DNA of 64,000 nucleotides from Streptomyces hundungensis (GTDB lineage Bacteria > Actinomycetota > Actinomycetes > Streptomycetales > Streptomycetaceae), in the NCBI RefSeq assembly GCF_003627815.1, contig NZ_CP032698.1, positions 1,798,001-1,862,000 of the forward strand, written 5' to 3'. Shown here piece by piece: positions 16,653-25,353 of this stretch. The first letter of the stretch is position 1. Every line of letters begins with the position of its first letter. Under the pieces are notes generated by a model that saw only the letters and a list, made by a program, of their open reading frames with translations, searched no databases and was not told where the DNA came from. The translations under genes were made by a program, and so were the position numbers.

Positions 16653-18122
16653 TTATGCGGGAAGGTGGTTGATGGCGTGGGCTTCGGTGGCCCACAGGTA
16701 CTGGACGGCGTAGGCCCGCCAGGGCCGCCAGGCGGCGGCACGTGCGGTGAGCGCGGCGGGGGTGGACGGCAGCCCGAGGTTCTGGGCGGCCCGGCGCATG
16801 CCGAGGTCGGTGGGCAGGAAGGCGTCCGGGTCGCCAAGGGCTCGCATCGCGATCGCCTCGACGGTCCAGGGCCCGAAGCCGGGCAGCTCCATGAGCTGGG
16901 CGCGGGCCCGGTCCCAGTCGCTGTCGAGGCCGAGTCGGAGGGTGCCGTCGGCGAGAGCGGCGACGAGCGTGGTCAGTGTGGTGCGACGGCTGCGCGGCAG
17001 CGCCAGGTTCTGCGGGTCGAGCTCGGCGAGCCGGTCCGGCGTCGGGAAGAGATGGGTGAGGCCGCCCGTCGGATCGTCGATGGCCTGGCCGTGCGCGACG
17101 ACGAGCCGCGCCGCGTGGGTGCGGGCGGCGGCCGTCGACACCTGCTGTCCCAGCACCGCCCGCACCGCGAACTCCTCCGCGTCGACCGTGCGCGGCACCC
17201 GCCGGCCCGGCGCCTTGTCGACCAGGGGCGCGAGCAACGGATCGGCCCGCAGCCGGTCGTCCACGGCGACCGGGTCCGCGTCCAGGTCGAGCATCCAGCG
17301 GCACCGGCTGATGGCGATCGTCAGGTCCCGCAGATCGGTGAGGCGCAGGACGCAACCGATGTGCTCGGGCTGCGGGGTGAGCTCCGCGATGCCGTGCCCG
17401 TACGGGAGGGACAGGGTGCGGCGGAACGAGCCGTCCCGCCACTCCTCGACCCCGGGCACGCCGGTCGCGGCGAGGTGGCCGAAGAGGTTGTCCGGGGTCA
17501 GCGGGGCCCGGAACGGCAGGCGCAGGGTGATCGCGCCCGGTGTCTGGCGGGCGACGCCCCGCGCGGCGCGGGTCCGCAGTTCGCTCGGGGCGAGCGCGAA
17601 CACCTCACGGACGGTGTCGTTGAAGGTACGGATCGAGGAGAAGCCGGCCGCGAAGGCGACCTCGGCCATCGGCAGCGGAGTCGTCTCGATCAGCAGCCGC
17701 GCGGTCTGGGCGCGCTGTGCCCTGGCCAGGGCGAGGGGCCCCGCGCCCAGCTCGGCGAGCAGTTGGCGTTCGATCTGGCGGGCGCTGTAGCCGAGTCGAG
17801 CGGCGAGGCCGGGCACGCCCTCGCGGTCGACGACCCCGTCCCTGATCAGCCGCATGGCGCGGGCCACGCTGTCGGCGCGGGCGTTCCACTCCGGCGAGCC
17901 GGGCGTGGTGTCGGGGCGGCATCGCTTGCAGGCCCGGAATCCGGCCTGCTGGCAGGCGGCCGCGCTCGGGTAGAAGGTCATGTTCTCGACCTTCGGCGGC
18001 ACGACCGGGCAGCTGGGCCGGCAGTAGATACGGGTGGTCAGGACGGCGGTGAAGAACCAGCCGTCGAAACGGGCGTCCTTGGACTGGACGGCGCGTACGC
18101 AGCGCTCGGTGTCGGTGTGCAT
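16653..18122 (-). CDS. alkA: Ada regulatory domain / AlkA DNA-3-methyladenine glycosylase fusion
   Basis: 489 residues with three modules. An Ada N-domain carries a Cys4 zinc site (CRPSCP, CKRC), whose first Cys can take a methyl group from phosphotriesters. An AraC-type helix-turn-helix (about residues 90-180) follows. The AlkA N-domain plus HhH-GPD glycosylase has LPGFGPWTVEAIAMRAL and the catalytic Asp in PTDLGMRR. It should both sense alkylation and excise alkylated bases. ATG 18122 matches the normal start (DTERCVRAVQSKDARFDGW); no clear ribosome site exists there or at the in-frame ATG 18146, so a leaderless or alternative start is possible. Confidence 0.9.
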   Translation of the reverse strand: MHTDTERCVRAVQSKDARFDGWFFTAVLTTRIYCRPSCPVVPPKVENMTFYPSAAACQQAGFRACKRCRPDTTPGSPEWNARADSVARAMRLIRDGVVDREGVPGLAARLGYSARQIERQLLAELGAGPLALARAQRAQTARLLIETTPLPMAEVAFAAGFSSIRTFNDTVREVFALAPSELRTRAARGVARQTPGAITLRLPFRAPLTPDNLFGHLAATGVPGVEEWRDGSFRRTLSLPYGHGIAELTPQPEHIGCVLRLTDLRDLTIAISRCRWMLDLDADPVAVDDRLRADPLLAPLVDKAPGRRVPRTVDAEEFAVRAVLGQQVSTAAARTHAARLVVAHGQAIDDPTGGLTHLFPTPDRLAELDPQNLALPRSRRTTLTTLVAALADGTLRLGLDSDWDRARAQLMELPGFGPWTVEAIAMRALGDPDAFLPTDLGMRRAAQNLGLPSTPAALTARAAAWRPWRAYAVQYLWATEAHAINHLPA

Positions 18123-18299
18123 GGGGGCGGGGGCGACGGGGGCCATGTGTTCAGGATCGGGCACGGTGGGCGCATCCGCTGGCGAGAATCCGACATGGGC
18201 CTCCCGCGACCGGGCATCCCCTGACCCCCGGCCCCGGCCGCGCGGTCGACGGGCCGCGCCCCGGCCCTGCGCCCGGCGGGCCATGAACCCGGATCCACG

Positions 18300-18770
18300 G
18301 TCTCGCGCGTGGTCGCTTGCGCAGTTCCTCGCGCCCCTGGGAGGGTGGCGGCCGCCTTCCGTCGACAGACCGTGCGGGGTTGCTCGCGCAGTTCCCCGCG
18401 CCCCTGGGAGGGTGCCGGCCCGCCTTCGTCGACAGACCGTGCGGGGTTGCTCGCGCAGTTCCTCGCGCCCCTGGGAGGGCATGCTGGTCGGGGCGGTGCC
18501 CTGAAGGGGCGCGGGGAACTGCGCGACCAGCCACGCACGGTCCGCGGCAAGAGGCGAACCGGGGGGATCCTCAGCTACCGGCGCCGGGACGAACGACGCC
18601 CTCAAGGGGCGCGGGGAACTGCGCGACCAGCCATGCACGGTCCGCGGCAAGAGGCGAACCGGGGGGATCCTCAGCTATCGGCGCCGGGACGAACGACGCC
18701 CTCAAGGGGCGCGGGGAACTGCGCGGCCGGCCACGCACGGTCCGCGGTGCAAGGGCGAACAGGGGGCCGG
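18300..18770. repeat. Head-to-head arrays of the GCGCAGTTCC repeat (three copies each way)
   Basis: Three copies on the plus strand (about 18317, 18384, 18453; 67-69 bp period with GGGAGGGTGSCGGCC and GTCGACAGACCGTGCGGGGT spacers) face three minus-strand copies. The latter sit in a 100-bp tandem unit (about 18500-18598, 18599-18698 and a partial third) carrying GACGAACGACGCCCTCAAGG and ACCGGGGGGATCCTCAGCTA. No gene is supported between alkA and the macrodomain gene. Confidence 0.8.
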
Positions 18771-18840
18771 GGCCACCCCGAGGGGGCCGAGCAAAGCGGC
18801 CCGGGCGAGCGAATGTGCCCGGCACCGGCACCGGCGCCGC

Positions 18841-19368
18841 CTAGCCCCGCAGGGCCCGGTCGAAGGCCTCGTACGCCGCCGCCTCGAAGAGCACGAAGCG
18901 AACCTCCCTCAGCGGCGGGCCGGCATACGCGCGGGCCGCCGCGACCGCGAGGTCCGCGCCGCTGTCCAGCGGCCAGCCGTAGACGCCCGTCGAGATCGCC
19001 GGGAAGGCGACGGTCTCGGCGCCCAGTTCGCGGGCGAGCGCGAGGGACCGCTGGTAGCAGGAGGTCAGCAGCGCGGACCGGTCCTCGTCCCCGGACCACA
19101 CGGGGCCCACGGTGTGGATCACATGGCCCGCGTGCAGCCGCCCGGCGCTGGTGGCGACCGCCTGGCCCGTCGCCAGGCCCTTTCCGTAGTGCGAGGCCCG
19201 CAGCCTGCGGCACTCCTCCAGGATGGCGGGGCCGCCGCGCCGGTGGATCGCGCCGTCCACCCCGCCGCCTCCGAGCAGCGAGGAATTCGCCGCGTTGACG
19301 ATGACGTCCACCCGCTGTTCGGTGATGTCACCGCGGACCAGCACGATGTCGACGGGGCGCGCCGTCAT
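18841..19368 (-). CDS. Macrodomain O-acetyl-ADP-ribose deacetylase / ADP-ribosyl hydrolase
   Basis: 175 residues, one MacroD-type macrodomain: [20 protein letters not shown], the [14 protein letters not shown] loop, HTVGPVW and [11 protein letters not shown]. Such enzymes hydrolyse O-acetyl-ADP-ribose or mono-ADP-ribosyl groups. ATG 19368 overlaps the stop of the upstream FAD oxidoreductase (ATGA), so the two are translationally coupled. The sirtuin at 15.4 kb makes the predicted substrate. Confidence 0.92.
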   Translation of the reverse strand: MTARPVDIVLVRGDITEQRVDVIVNAANSSLLGGGGVDGAIHRRGGPAILEECRRLRASHYGKGLATGQAVATSAGRLHAGHVIHTVGPVWSGDEDRSALLTSCYQRSLALARELGAETVAFPAISTGVYGWPLDSGADLAVAAARAYAGPPLREVRFVLFEAAAYEAFDRALRG

Positions 19369-20789
19369 CGCGCGTCGGCCTTGCGCAGGGCGCGCCACAC
19401 GGCCTTCGCCGCGTTGTGGCCGGACATGCCGTGCACGCCCGGGCCCGGCCAGGCGGCCGATGAGCACAGGAACACCGAGGGGTGCCGGGTCGCGTACGGG
19501 AACAGGGAGATCTTGGGGCGGAGCAGCAGTTGCAGACCCCGGGCGGCGCCGCAGGCGATGTCGCCGCCGACGTAATTGGCGTTGCGCGCGGCGAGTTGGG
19601 GCGGGCCGGCCGCCGCCCGCGCCAGCACCCGGTCACGGAAGCCGGGCGCGAACCGTTCGATCTGCCGCTCGATGGCGTCCGTGAAGTCCCCCTCCCATCC
19701 GTTGGGGACGTGCCCGTACGCCCAGAAGACCTGCTTGCCCTCGGGCGCGCGGGACGGGTCGACGAGGCTCGGCTGGGCGGTGATGAGGAAGGGCGTCCGC
19801 GGGGCCGTGCCGCCGGAGGCCTGGCTCAGGGCGGTGGCGATGTCACGGCTGGAGGGCCCGATCTGCACGGTGCCGGCCGCTTTCGCCTCCTCGGCGGTCC
19901 ATGGCACGGGCCCGTCCAGGGCGTAGTCGATCTTGAAGACGGCGGCGCCGTACTTGTAGCCGTCATAGGCGCGGCCCAGGCCCGCGATCCGGGCGAGGGC
20001 GGTCGGCGAGGTGTCGAAGAGATAGGTGCGGGCCGGCGGCAGATCGTCCAGGCGCTTGACCTCGAACCCGGTGTGCACGACACCGCCGAGGTCGCGCAGA
20101 TATCCGGTGAGGGCGTCGGAGATGGACTGGGAGCCCCCGCGCGGCAGCGGCCAGCCGTTCTCGTGGGCGGCCAGGGCGAAGAGCATCCCGACGCCGGCCG
20201 TGGCCACGCCGTTCAGCGGGGCGATGACATGGGCGACGAGCCCGGCCATCAGGGCCCGCGCCCGGTCGTCCCGGAAACGGCGCATCAGCCAGCTGTACGG
20301 CTGGAGGCCCACGGCCCCGAACCGGGCGAGGCCGACGGGATCGCGCGGCAGGGCGGTCAGCGGCAGCGACATGAAGTCCCGCGCCAACACGTCCCAGGTG
20401 CCGAGGAGGGGAGCCATCAGCCGGCGGTACGTCCCGGCATCGCGCGCGCCGAAGGACGCCGCGGTCTCGGCGACCGAGCGGGACAGCACGGCGGCCGTGC
20501 CGTCGTCGAAGGGGTGCGCCATCGGCAGCTCGGGGTGCAGCCACTCCAGGCCGTACCGCTCCAGCGGCATGTTCCGGAAGGCGGGGGAGCCGATGCCCAG
20601 CGGGTGGACCGCGGAGCACGGGTCGTGGCGGAAGCCGGGGAGGGTGAGCTCCTCGGTCCTGGCGCCGCCCCCCACGGTGTCCTTGGCCTCGAAGACCTCA
20701 ACCCGCAGTCCCCTCCTGGCCAGTTCGACCGCGGCGGTCAGCCCGTTGGGGCCCGCCCCCACGACGACGGCATCGAGCATCGACGGCAC
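19365..20789 (-). CDS. FAD-dependent oxidoreductase, phytoene-desaturase/PYROXD2-like
   Basis: 474 residues. The N-terminal dinucleotide fold is [19 protein letters not shown] with FEA, and the C-terminal FAD motif is [15 protein letters not shown]. This places it in the NAD(P)/FAD oxidoreductase group containing carotenoid desaturases and their many uncharacterised relatives; no carotenoid genes are nearby, so the substrate is unknown. GTG 20789 is chosen because GAGGAG lies 6 bp upstream; ATG 20780 is the alternative. Coupled to the macrodomain gene. Confidence 0.85.
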   Translation of the reverse strand: MPSMLDAVVVGAGPNGLTAAVELARRGLRVEVFEAKDTVGGGARTEELTLPGFRHDPCSAVHPLGIGSPAFRNMPLERYGLEWLHPELPMAHPFDDGTAAVLSRSVAETAASFGARDAGTYRRLMAPLLGTWDVLARDFMSLPLTALPRDPVGLARFGAVGLQPYSWLMRRFRDDRARALMAGLVAHVIAPLNGVATAGVGMLFALAAHENGWPLPRGGSQSISDALTGYLRDLGGVVHTGFEVKRLDDLPPARTYLFDTSPTALARIAGLGRAYDGYKYGAAVFKIDYALDGPVPWTAEEAKAAGTVQIGPSSRDIATALSQASGGTAPRTPFLITAQPSLVDPSRAPEGKQVFWAYGHVPNGWEGDFTDAIERQIERFAPGFRDRVLARAAAGPPQLAARNANYVGGDIACGAARGLQLLLRPKISLFPYATRHPSVFLCSSAAWPGPGVHGMSGHNAAKAVWRALRKADAR

Positions 20790-20869
20790 CTTGGACTCCT
20801 CACGCCACGGCCAGGGTCCCCAGGATATTCCGGTGCACCGACAATGCGGCCGGGGGTAGCCTCCGGCCG

Positions 20870-21700
20870 GTGAACTCGCCTGCGGACTCCGCCTTCAGCC
20901 ACCACCGCGTCTCGGCCGTCGCCGAGCGGCTCGTCGAGGTCCGGGGCGTGGTGGCCGTCGCCCTCGGCGGCAGCCGCGCCCGGGGGACGCATCGGCCGGA
21001 CTCCGACTGGGATCTGGGTGTCTACTACCGCGGCGAACTCGACGTCGCCGCCCTGGCCCGGCTGGCCGAGGAGCTCACCGGCGCCCCGGTGGAGGTGGCG
21101 GGGCCCGGCGGCTGGGGGCCCTGGGTGAACGGCGGCGCCTGGCTCACGCTCGACGGCGTCGCCGTGGACTGGATCCTGCGCGATCTGGACCGGGTCGAAA
21201 GCGTCTGGGCGGGCTGTCTGGAGGGCCGGTACGACGTCGGGGTGCAACCCGGTCACCCGCTCGGCTTCTGGTCGCCGACCTATCCCGGAGAGGTCGCTCT
21301 CGGACGCGTACTGGCCGATCCCGCAAGGGAGTTGACGGCACTTCAGGAGGCGACCCGGCGCTACCCCGAGCCGTTGCGGGCGGCGCTGATCGCCGCGTCG
21401 TGGGAGGCGGAGTTCTCCGTCGAGGTCGCCCGCAAGTCGGCCGGCGCCGGGGACACGCTGCACGGCGCGCTCTGCCTGTCCCGGGCGTTCGGCATCCTCA
21501 CCCAGTCACTGCACGCCCATGACCGCCGCTGGCTGCTCAACGAGAAGGGCGCCCTGGCCTCGGCGGCGACCCTGCCCGCCGCCCCGCCGGACTTCGCGCG
21601 GCGGGTGTCGACGGCCCTGACCGGCCTCGGCACCGACGCGGTCGGGGCGGCCGGGGCCGCCGCCGCGTTGGTGAGCGAGGTACGGGAGGCGCTGCGCTGA
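20870..21700 (+). CDS. Nucleotidyltransferase-fold protein
   Basis: 276 residues. The polymerase-beta-like nucleotidyltransferase motif is complete: [23 protein letters not shown] (GS, then DxD-type Asp residues). The rest resembles the helical domain of DUF4037/aminoglycoside-type enzymes, but no substrate is evident. GTG start; TAGCCT lies 7-12 bp upstream, so the mRNA may be leaderless. Divergent from the FAD oxidoreductase. Confidence 0.75.
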   Translation: MNSPADSAFSHHRVSAVAERLVEVRGVVAVALGGSRARGTHRPDSDWDLGVYYRGELDVAALARLAEELTGAPVEVAGPGGWGPWVNGGAWLTLDGVAVDWILRDLDRVESVWAGCLEGRYDVGVQPGHPLGFWSPTYPGEVALGRVLADPARELTALQEATRRYPEPLRAALIAASWEAEFSVEVARKSAGAGDTLHGALCLSRAFGILTQSLHAHDRRWLLNEKGALASAATLPAAPPDFARRVSTALTGLGTDAVGAAGAAAALVSEVREALR

Positions 21701-21785
21701 CGGGTGCGGGGCGGGGCTGCGGCCGGGGGTCTCCGGCCCCCCGGGCCCCCCGGGGGTGCCGACCCGCACCCGGCCGCGGGCGGTC

Positions 21786-22613
21786 TCAGCCGCCCGCGAG
21801 GAGGCTTCGTATGCGCTCCGCCGTCGCCGCGTCGCGCGCCGCGGTGAACGGCAGGGCGTTGCCCCCGGCGATGCGGAACGGCTCCCCCGCGACGGTGGTG
21901 TGCGCGCCGCCCGCCTCGGTGACCAGGAGCAGCCCTGCCGCGTGGTCCCAGGCGTACTCCCAGGAGAAGGCGACGCCGTCCAGCTCGCCGCGGGCCACCG
22001 CCAGGTATTCCAGGCCGGCCGAGCCGCACGGCCGCGGCCGGACTCCCTCGGTGCGCAGGCCCAGCAGGGCCCGCTTCTGCTCGGGCGTCGTGTAGTCCGG
22101 GTGGGACGTGGCCACGTCGAGGACGGCGCCGGGTTCCGGTGAACCGGCGTGCAGCGCCCGGCCGTTGAGGGTGGCGCCCCGGCCCCGTATCGCCACGGCC
22201 ATCTCGTCGAGCACGGGGGCGTACGTCCACGAGGCCAGCAGCTCGCCCCGGTGGGCGAGGGCCACCAGCGTGCAGAAGCCGGCCTCGCCGCGGACGAACT
22301 GGCGGGTGCCGTCCACGGGGTCGACGATCCATACCGGCGCGTCACCACGCAACGCGTCGTACACCGCCGGGTCGGCGTGCACGGACTCCTCGCCGACGAC
22401 GACCGAGCCCGGAAGTATCGCGGTGAGGGAAGCGGCCAGATGCTCCTCGGCGAGCCGGTCGGCGACCGTCACCAGGTCGTGCGGGCCGTTCTTCTCGACG
22501 ATCTCGTGCGCCGCGAGCTGCCGGAATCGCGGCATGATCTCGGCGGCGGCCGCCTTGCGGACCGCCTCCTGCACTGCCGTCAGGTCACCTGCGAGAAAAG
22601 CTTCGTCGATCAT
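21786..22613 (-). CDS. Inositol-monophosphatase-family phosphatase (possible histidinol-phosphatase)
   Basis: 275 residues. Metal-site motifs VVGEESVH, WIVDPVDGTRQFVRG and YAWDHAAGLLLVTEAGG are in the right order. It dephosphorylates a sugar or amino-alcohol phosphate with Mg; in actinobacteria some members act as histidinol-phosphatase or inositol-monophosphatase. ATG 22613 is the only plausible start for the domain. Divergent from the lipoate-ligase gene. Confidence 0.88.
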   Translation of the reverse strand: MIDEAFLAGDLTAVQEAVRKAAAAEIMPRFRQLAAHEIVEKNGPHDLVTVADRLAEEHLAASLTAILPGSVVVGEESVHADPAVYDALRGDAPVWIVDPVDGTRQFVRGEAGFCTLVALAHRGELLASWTYAPVLDEMAVAIRGRGATLNGRALHAGSPEPGAVLDVATSHPDYTTPEQKRALLGLRTEGVRPRPCGSAGLEYLAVARGELDGVAFSWEYAWDHAAGLLLVTEAGGAHTTVAGEPFRIAGGNALPFTAARDAATAERIRSLLAGG

Positions 22614-22781
22614 GCGTCCAGGAAAACACGCGGCACTGACAACGGGCGAGCGGCCCGTCACGACGGTCCCGGCGGGCGGCGCGCCATCCGGGCCATCCGG
22701 GGCGGCCGGGCCGGGCCAGGCCGGGAATGGCGCCCAGCGCTTTACCGTTGGACCGCAAGGCAGACATGTGGAGGCACAACG

Positions 22782-23837
22782 GTGCACGGCGAATACAAGG
22801 TTCCCGGCGGCAAGCTCGTGGTCGTCGATCTCGACCCGCGCGACGGAGTCCTGCGGGACGTGACGGTCGCGGGCGACTTCTTCCTCGAACCCGACGAGGC
22901 GATCCTCGCGATCAACGGCGCGCTCGAAGGCGCCCCCGCCGACACCGGCGCGGCCCAGCTCGCGGCGCGCATCGACGCCGCGCTCCCGCCGGGCACCACC
23001 TTCTACGGGCTGAGCTCGGAGGGCGTGGCGATCGCGGTGCGCCGGGCGCTGGCGCACGCCACCGACTGGAACGACTACGACTGGCAGCTGATCCACGAGC
23101 CGCCGCAGTCGCCCGCGCTGCACATGGCGCTGGACGAGGTCATCACCGCCGAGGTCGCGGCCGGGCGGCGGCCGCCGACGCTGCGGGTGTGGGAGTGGGG
23201 AGCGCCCGCCGTCGTCATCGGCAGCTTCCAGTCGCTGCGCAACGAGGTCGACCCGGAGGGCGCCGAACGGCACGGCATCACGGTCGTACGGCGGATCTCC
23301 GGCGGCGGCGCGATGTTCATCGAGCCGGGCAACACCATCACGTACTCGCTGTCCGTGCCCGACGCCCTGGTGCAGGGCCTGTCCTTCGCGGACAGCTACG
23401 CCTACCTCGACGACTGGGTGCTGGGCGCGCTCGGCGACCTGGGCGTCAAGGCCTGGTACCAGCCCCTCAACGACATCGCCACCGAGGCCGGGAAGATCGC
23501 GGGCGCCGCCCAGAAGCGGATCGTCGCGGACGACGGCGCGGTGCTGCACCACGTGACGATGGCGTACGACATCGACGCGGACAAGATGCTGGACGTCCTG
23601 CGCATCGGCAAGGAGAAGCTGTCCGACAAGGGCACCCGGAGTGCGAAGAAGCGCGTGGATCCGCTGCGGCGGCAGACCGGGTTGTCCCGGGAAGCCGTGA
23701 TCGAGCGGATGATCGCGTCCTTCCGGTCCCGGTACGGGCTGTCCGTCGGCCGGGTCACGGACGAGGAGATGGCCCGGGCGCGGGAGCTGGTGGCGACGAA
23801 GTTCAGCACGGAGGGCTGGACGGCCCGAGTCCCCTAG
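22782..23837 (+). CDS. lplA: Lipoate-protein ligase A family, domain-permuted
   Basis: 351 residues. The catalytic domain has RRISGGGAMFIEPGNTITYS and the Lys-containing AGKIAGAAQKR segment of lipoate/biotin ligases. The small domain that normally follows catalysis (PGGKLVVVDLDPRDG, DFFLEPDEAI) here precedes it, at residues 1-75. It would attach lipoate to E2 or GcvH proteins. GTG 22782 is chosen for GGAGG 7 bp upstream. Confidence 0.87.
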   Translation: MHGEYKVPGGKLVVVDLDPRDGVLRDVTVAGDFFLEPDEAILAINGALEGAPADTGAAQLAARIDAALPPGTTFYGLSSEGVAIAVRRALAHATDWNDYDWQLIHEPPQSPALHMALDEVITAEVAAGRRPPTLRVWEWGAPAVVIGSFQSLRNEVDPEGAERHGITVVRRISGGGAMFIEPGNTITYSLSVPDALVQGLSFADSYAYLDDWVLGALGDLGVKAWYQPLNDIATEAGKIAGAAQKRIVADDGAVLHHVTMAYDIDADKMLDVLRIGKEKLSDKGTRSAKKRVDPLRRQTGLSREAVIERMIASFRSRYGLSVGRVTDEEMARARELVATKFSTEGWTARVP

Positions 23838-23844
23838 CGCCGCA

Positions 23845-24300
23845 CCCGGCGCCCTCGCGCAGTTCCCCGCGCCCCCAAAACCCCCGGTCATGTGCGGACC
23901 GTGGTCGCTTCTCGCGCAGTTCCCCGCGCCCCTAACCCCCGGTCATGTGCGGGCCGTAGTCGCTTTTGCGCAGTTCCCCGCGCCCCCAAAGCCCGTGTTC
24001 GTCCGCGGGCCGTGGTCGCTTCTCGCGCAGTTCCTCGCGCCCCTGAAAACCCGCTTTCGTCTGCGGGCCGCTGGTGGCTGGTCGCGCAGTTCCCCGCGCC
24101 CCTAACTGCTCGGTGCTGGCCCGCATCGGCCACCTCAGCCCGTCCGGCGATTGAGGACGAGCGCCCTTCAGGCGCGAACGGGGTCTGGGGCGGAGCCCCA
24201 GGGGGCCCGGGCCATCCAACCCTGCGCCTACGGGCGGGTGGGTGGGTAAGGTGCCCGGGGTCTGGGGCGGAGCCCCAGGGGGGGCCGGAACCGACCAACC
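23845..24300. repeat. Cluster of composite intergenic repeats
   Basis: Five copies of GCGCAGTTCCYCGCGCCCC in about 240 bp (starting near 23855, 23914, 23969, 24027 and 24084), then CAGCCCGTCCGGCGATTGAG and two TCTGGGGCGGAGCCCCAG palindromes. No gene is seen between lplA and the pyrimidine operon. Confidence 0.82.
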
Positions 24301-24342
24301 CGCTGCACGGGTGGGTGGGTGGGCAAAAAGGGCCCCAGGGGG

Positions 24343-25341
24343 TCAGCGCAGGGCCGGGATGATCTGCTCGCCGTACGCGTCGATGACGGCCTCCCGGGCG
24401 TCATGCATCGCGTACACCGCGAACTGGTCAACCCCCAACTCACGCAGCGCCTTCAACTTGTCGATGTGCGCCCGCGGCGGCCCCAGCAGACAGAAGCGGT
24501 CGACGATGTCGTCGGGCACGAAGGTGGTGTCGGGGTTGTCGGCCCGCCCGTGGTGGCTGTAGTCGTACCCCTGCCGCTGCTTGATGTACGCGGTGAGCGA
24601 CTCGGGCACGAGCCCGGAGTGCTCGCCGTAACGGGACACCAGATCGGCGACGTGGTTGCCGACCATGCCGCCGAACCAGCGGCACTGCTCGCGCGCGTGG
24701 GCGAGGTCGTCGCCGACATAGGCGGGCGCGGCCACGCAGATCGTGATCGCCTCGGGATCGCGGCCCGCGTCGGCCGCCGCCTTGCGGACCGCCTTGACCA
24801 TCCATTCCGTCAGGAACGGATCGGCGAGCTGGAGGATGAAACCGTCCGCCTTCTCGCCCGCCAGCGCGAGCGCCTTGGGCCCGTATGCCGCCATCCAGAC
24901 GGGCAGTTGGCCGTCCTTGACCCAGGGCAGCCTGAGTCGCTGCCCGTCGACGTCGGCCTCCCTGCCCTCGGCCAGGTCGCGGATGACGCCGATCGCCTCG
25001 CCGAGGCGGGCCAGGGTGTTGGGTTTGCGGCCCGCCACCCGCATCGCGGAGTCGCCGCGTCCGATGCCGCACACCGTGCGGTTGCCGTACATGTCGTTGA
25101 GGGTGGCGAAGGTGGAGGCGGTGACCTCCCAGGTGCGGGTGCCGGGGTTGGTCACCATCGGGCCGACGGTCAGACGGCGGGTGTTGGCCAGGATCTGGCT
25201 GTAGATCACGAAGGGTTCCTGCCAGAGCACCGCCGAGTCGAAGGTCCAGCCGTAGCGGAAGCCGTTGCGTTCGGCACGCTTCATGAGGCTGATGACCTGC
25301 GCGGCCGGCGGGTCGGTCTGGAGGACGAGTCCGAAGTCCAT
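24343..25341 (-). CDS. F420-type LLM-class oxidoreductase of a pyrimidine/hydantoin operon
   Basis: 332 residues of the luciferase-like monooxygenase fold (MDFGLVLQTDPPAAQV, TVGPMVTNPGTR, GIGRGDSAMR). It belongs by memory to the TIGR03842-like F420-dependent group. Last gene of a four-gene minus-strand operon with dihydropyrimidinase, class-III aminotransferase and beta-ureidopropionase-like genes, 12 bp after hydA. Its reaction is unknown: it could be an F420-linked dihydropyrimidine oxidoreductase or a RutA-like ring-opening enzyme. Clean ATG start. Confidence 0.85.
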   Translation of the reverse strand: MDFGLVLQTDPPAAQVISLMKRAERNGFRYGWTFDSAVLWQEPFVIYSQILANTRRLTVGPMVTNPGTRTWEVTASTFATLNDMYGNRTVCGIGRGDSAMRVAGRKPNTLARLGEAIGVIRDLAEGREADVDGQRLRLPWVKDGQLPVWMAAYGPKALALAGEKADGFILQLADPFLTEWMVKAVRKAAADAGRDPEAITICVAAPAYVGDDLAHAREQCRWFGGMVGNHVADLVSRYGEHSGLVPESLTAYIKQRQGYDYSHHGRADNPDTTFVPDDIVDRFCLLGPPRAHIDKLKALRELGVDQFAVYAMHDAREAVIDAYGEQIIPALR

Positions 25342-25353
25342 GGTGCGGGGCTC

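Noticed and set aside
18300..18770. Short regular repeats as a CRISPR array
   Set aside because: Repeats are imperfect, lie in both orientations, and their spacers are also repeated; no cas genes present.
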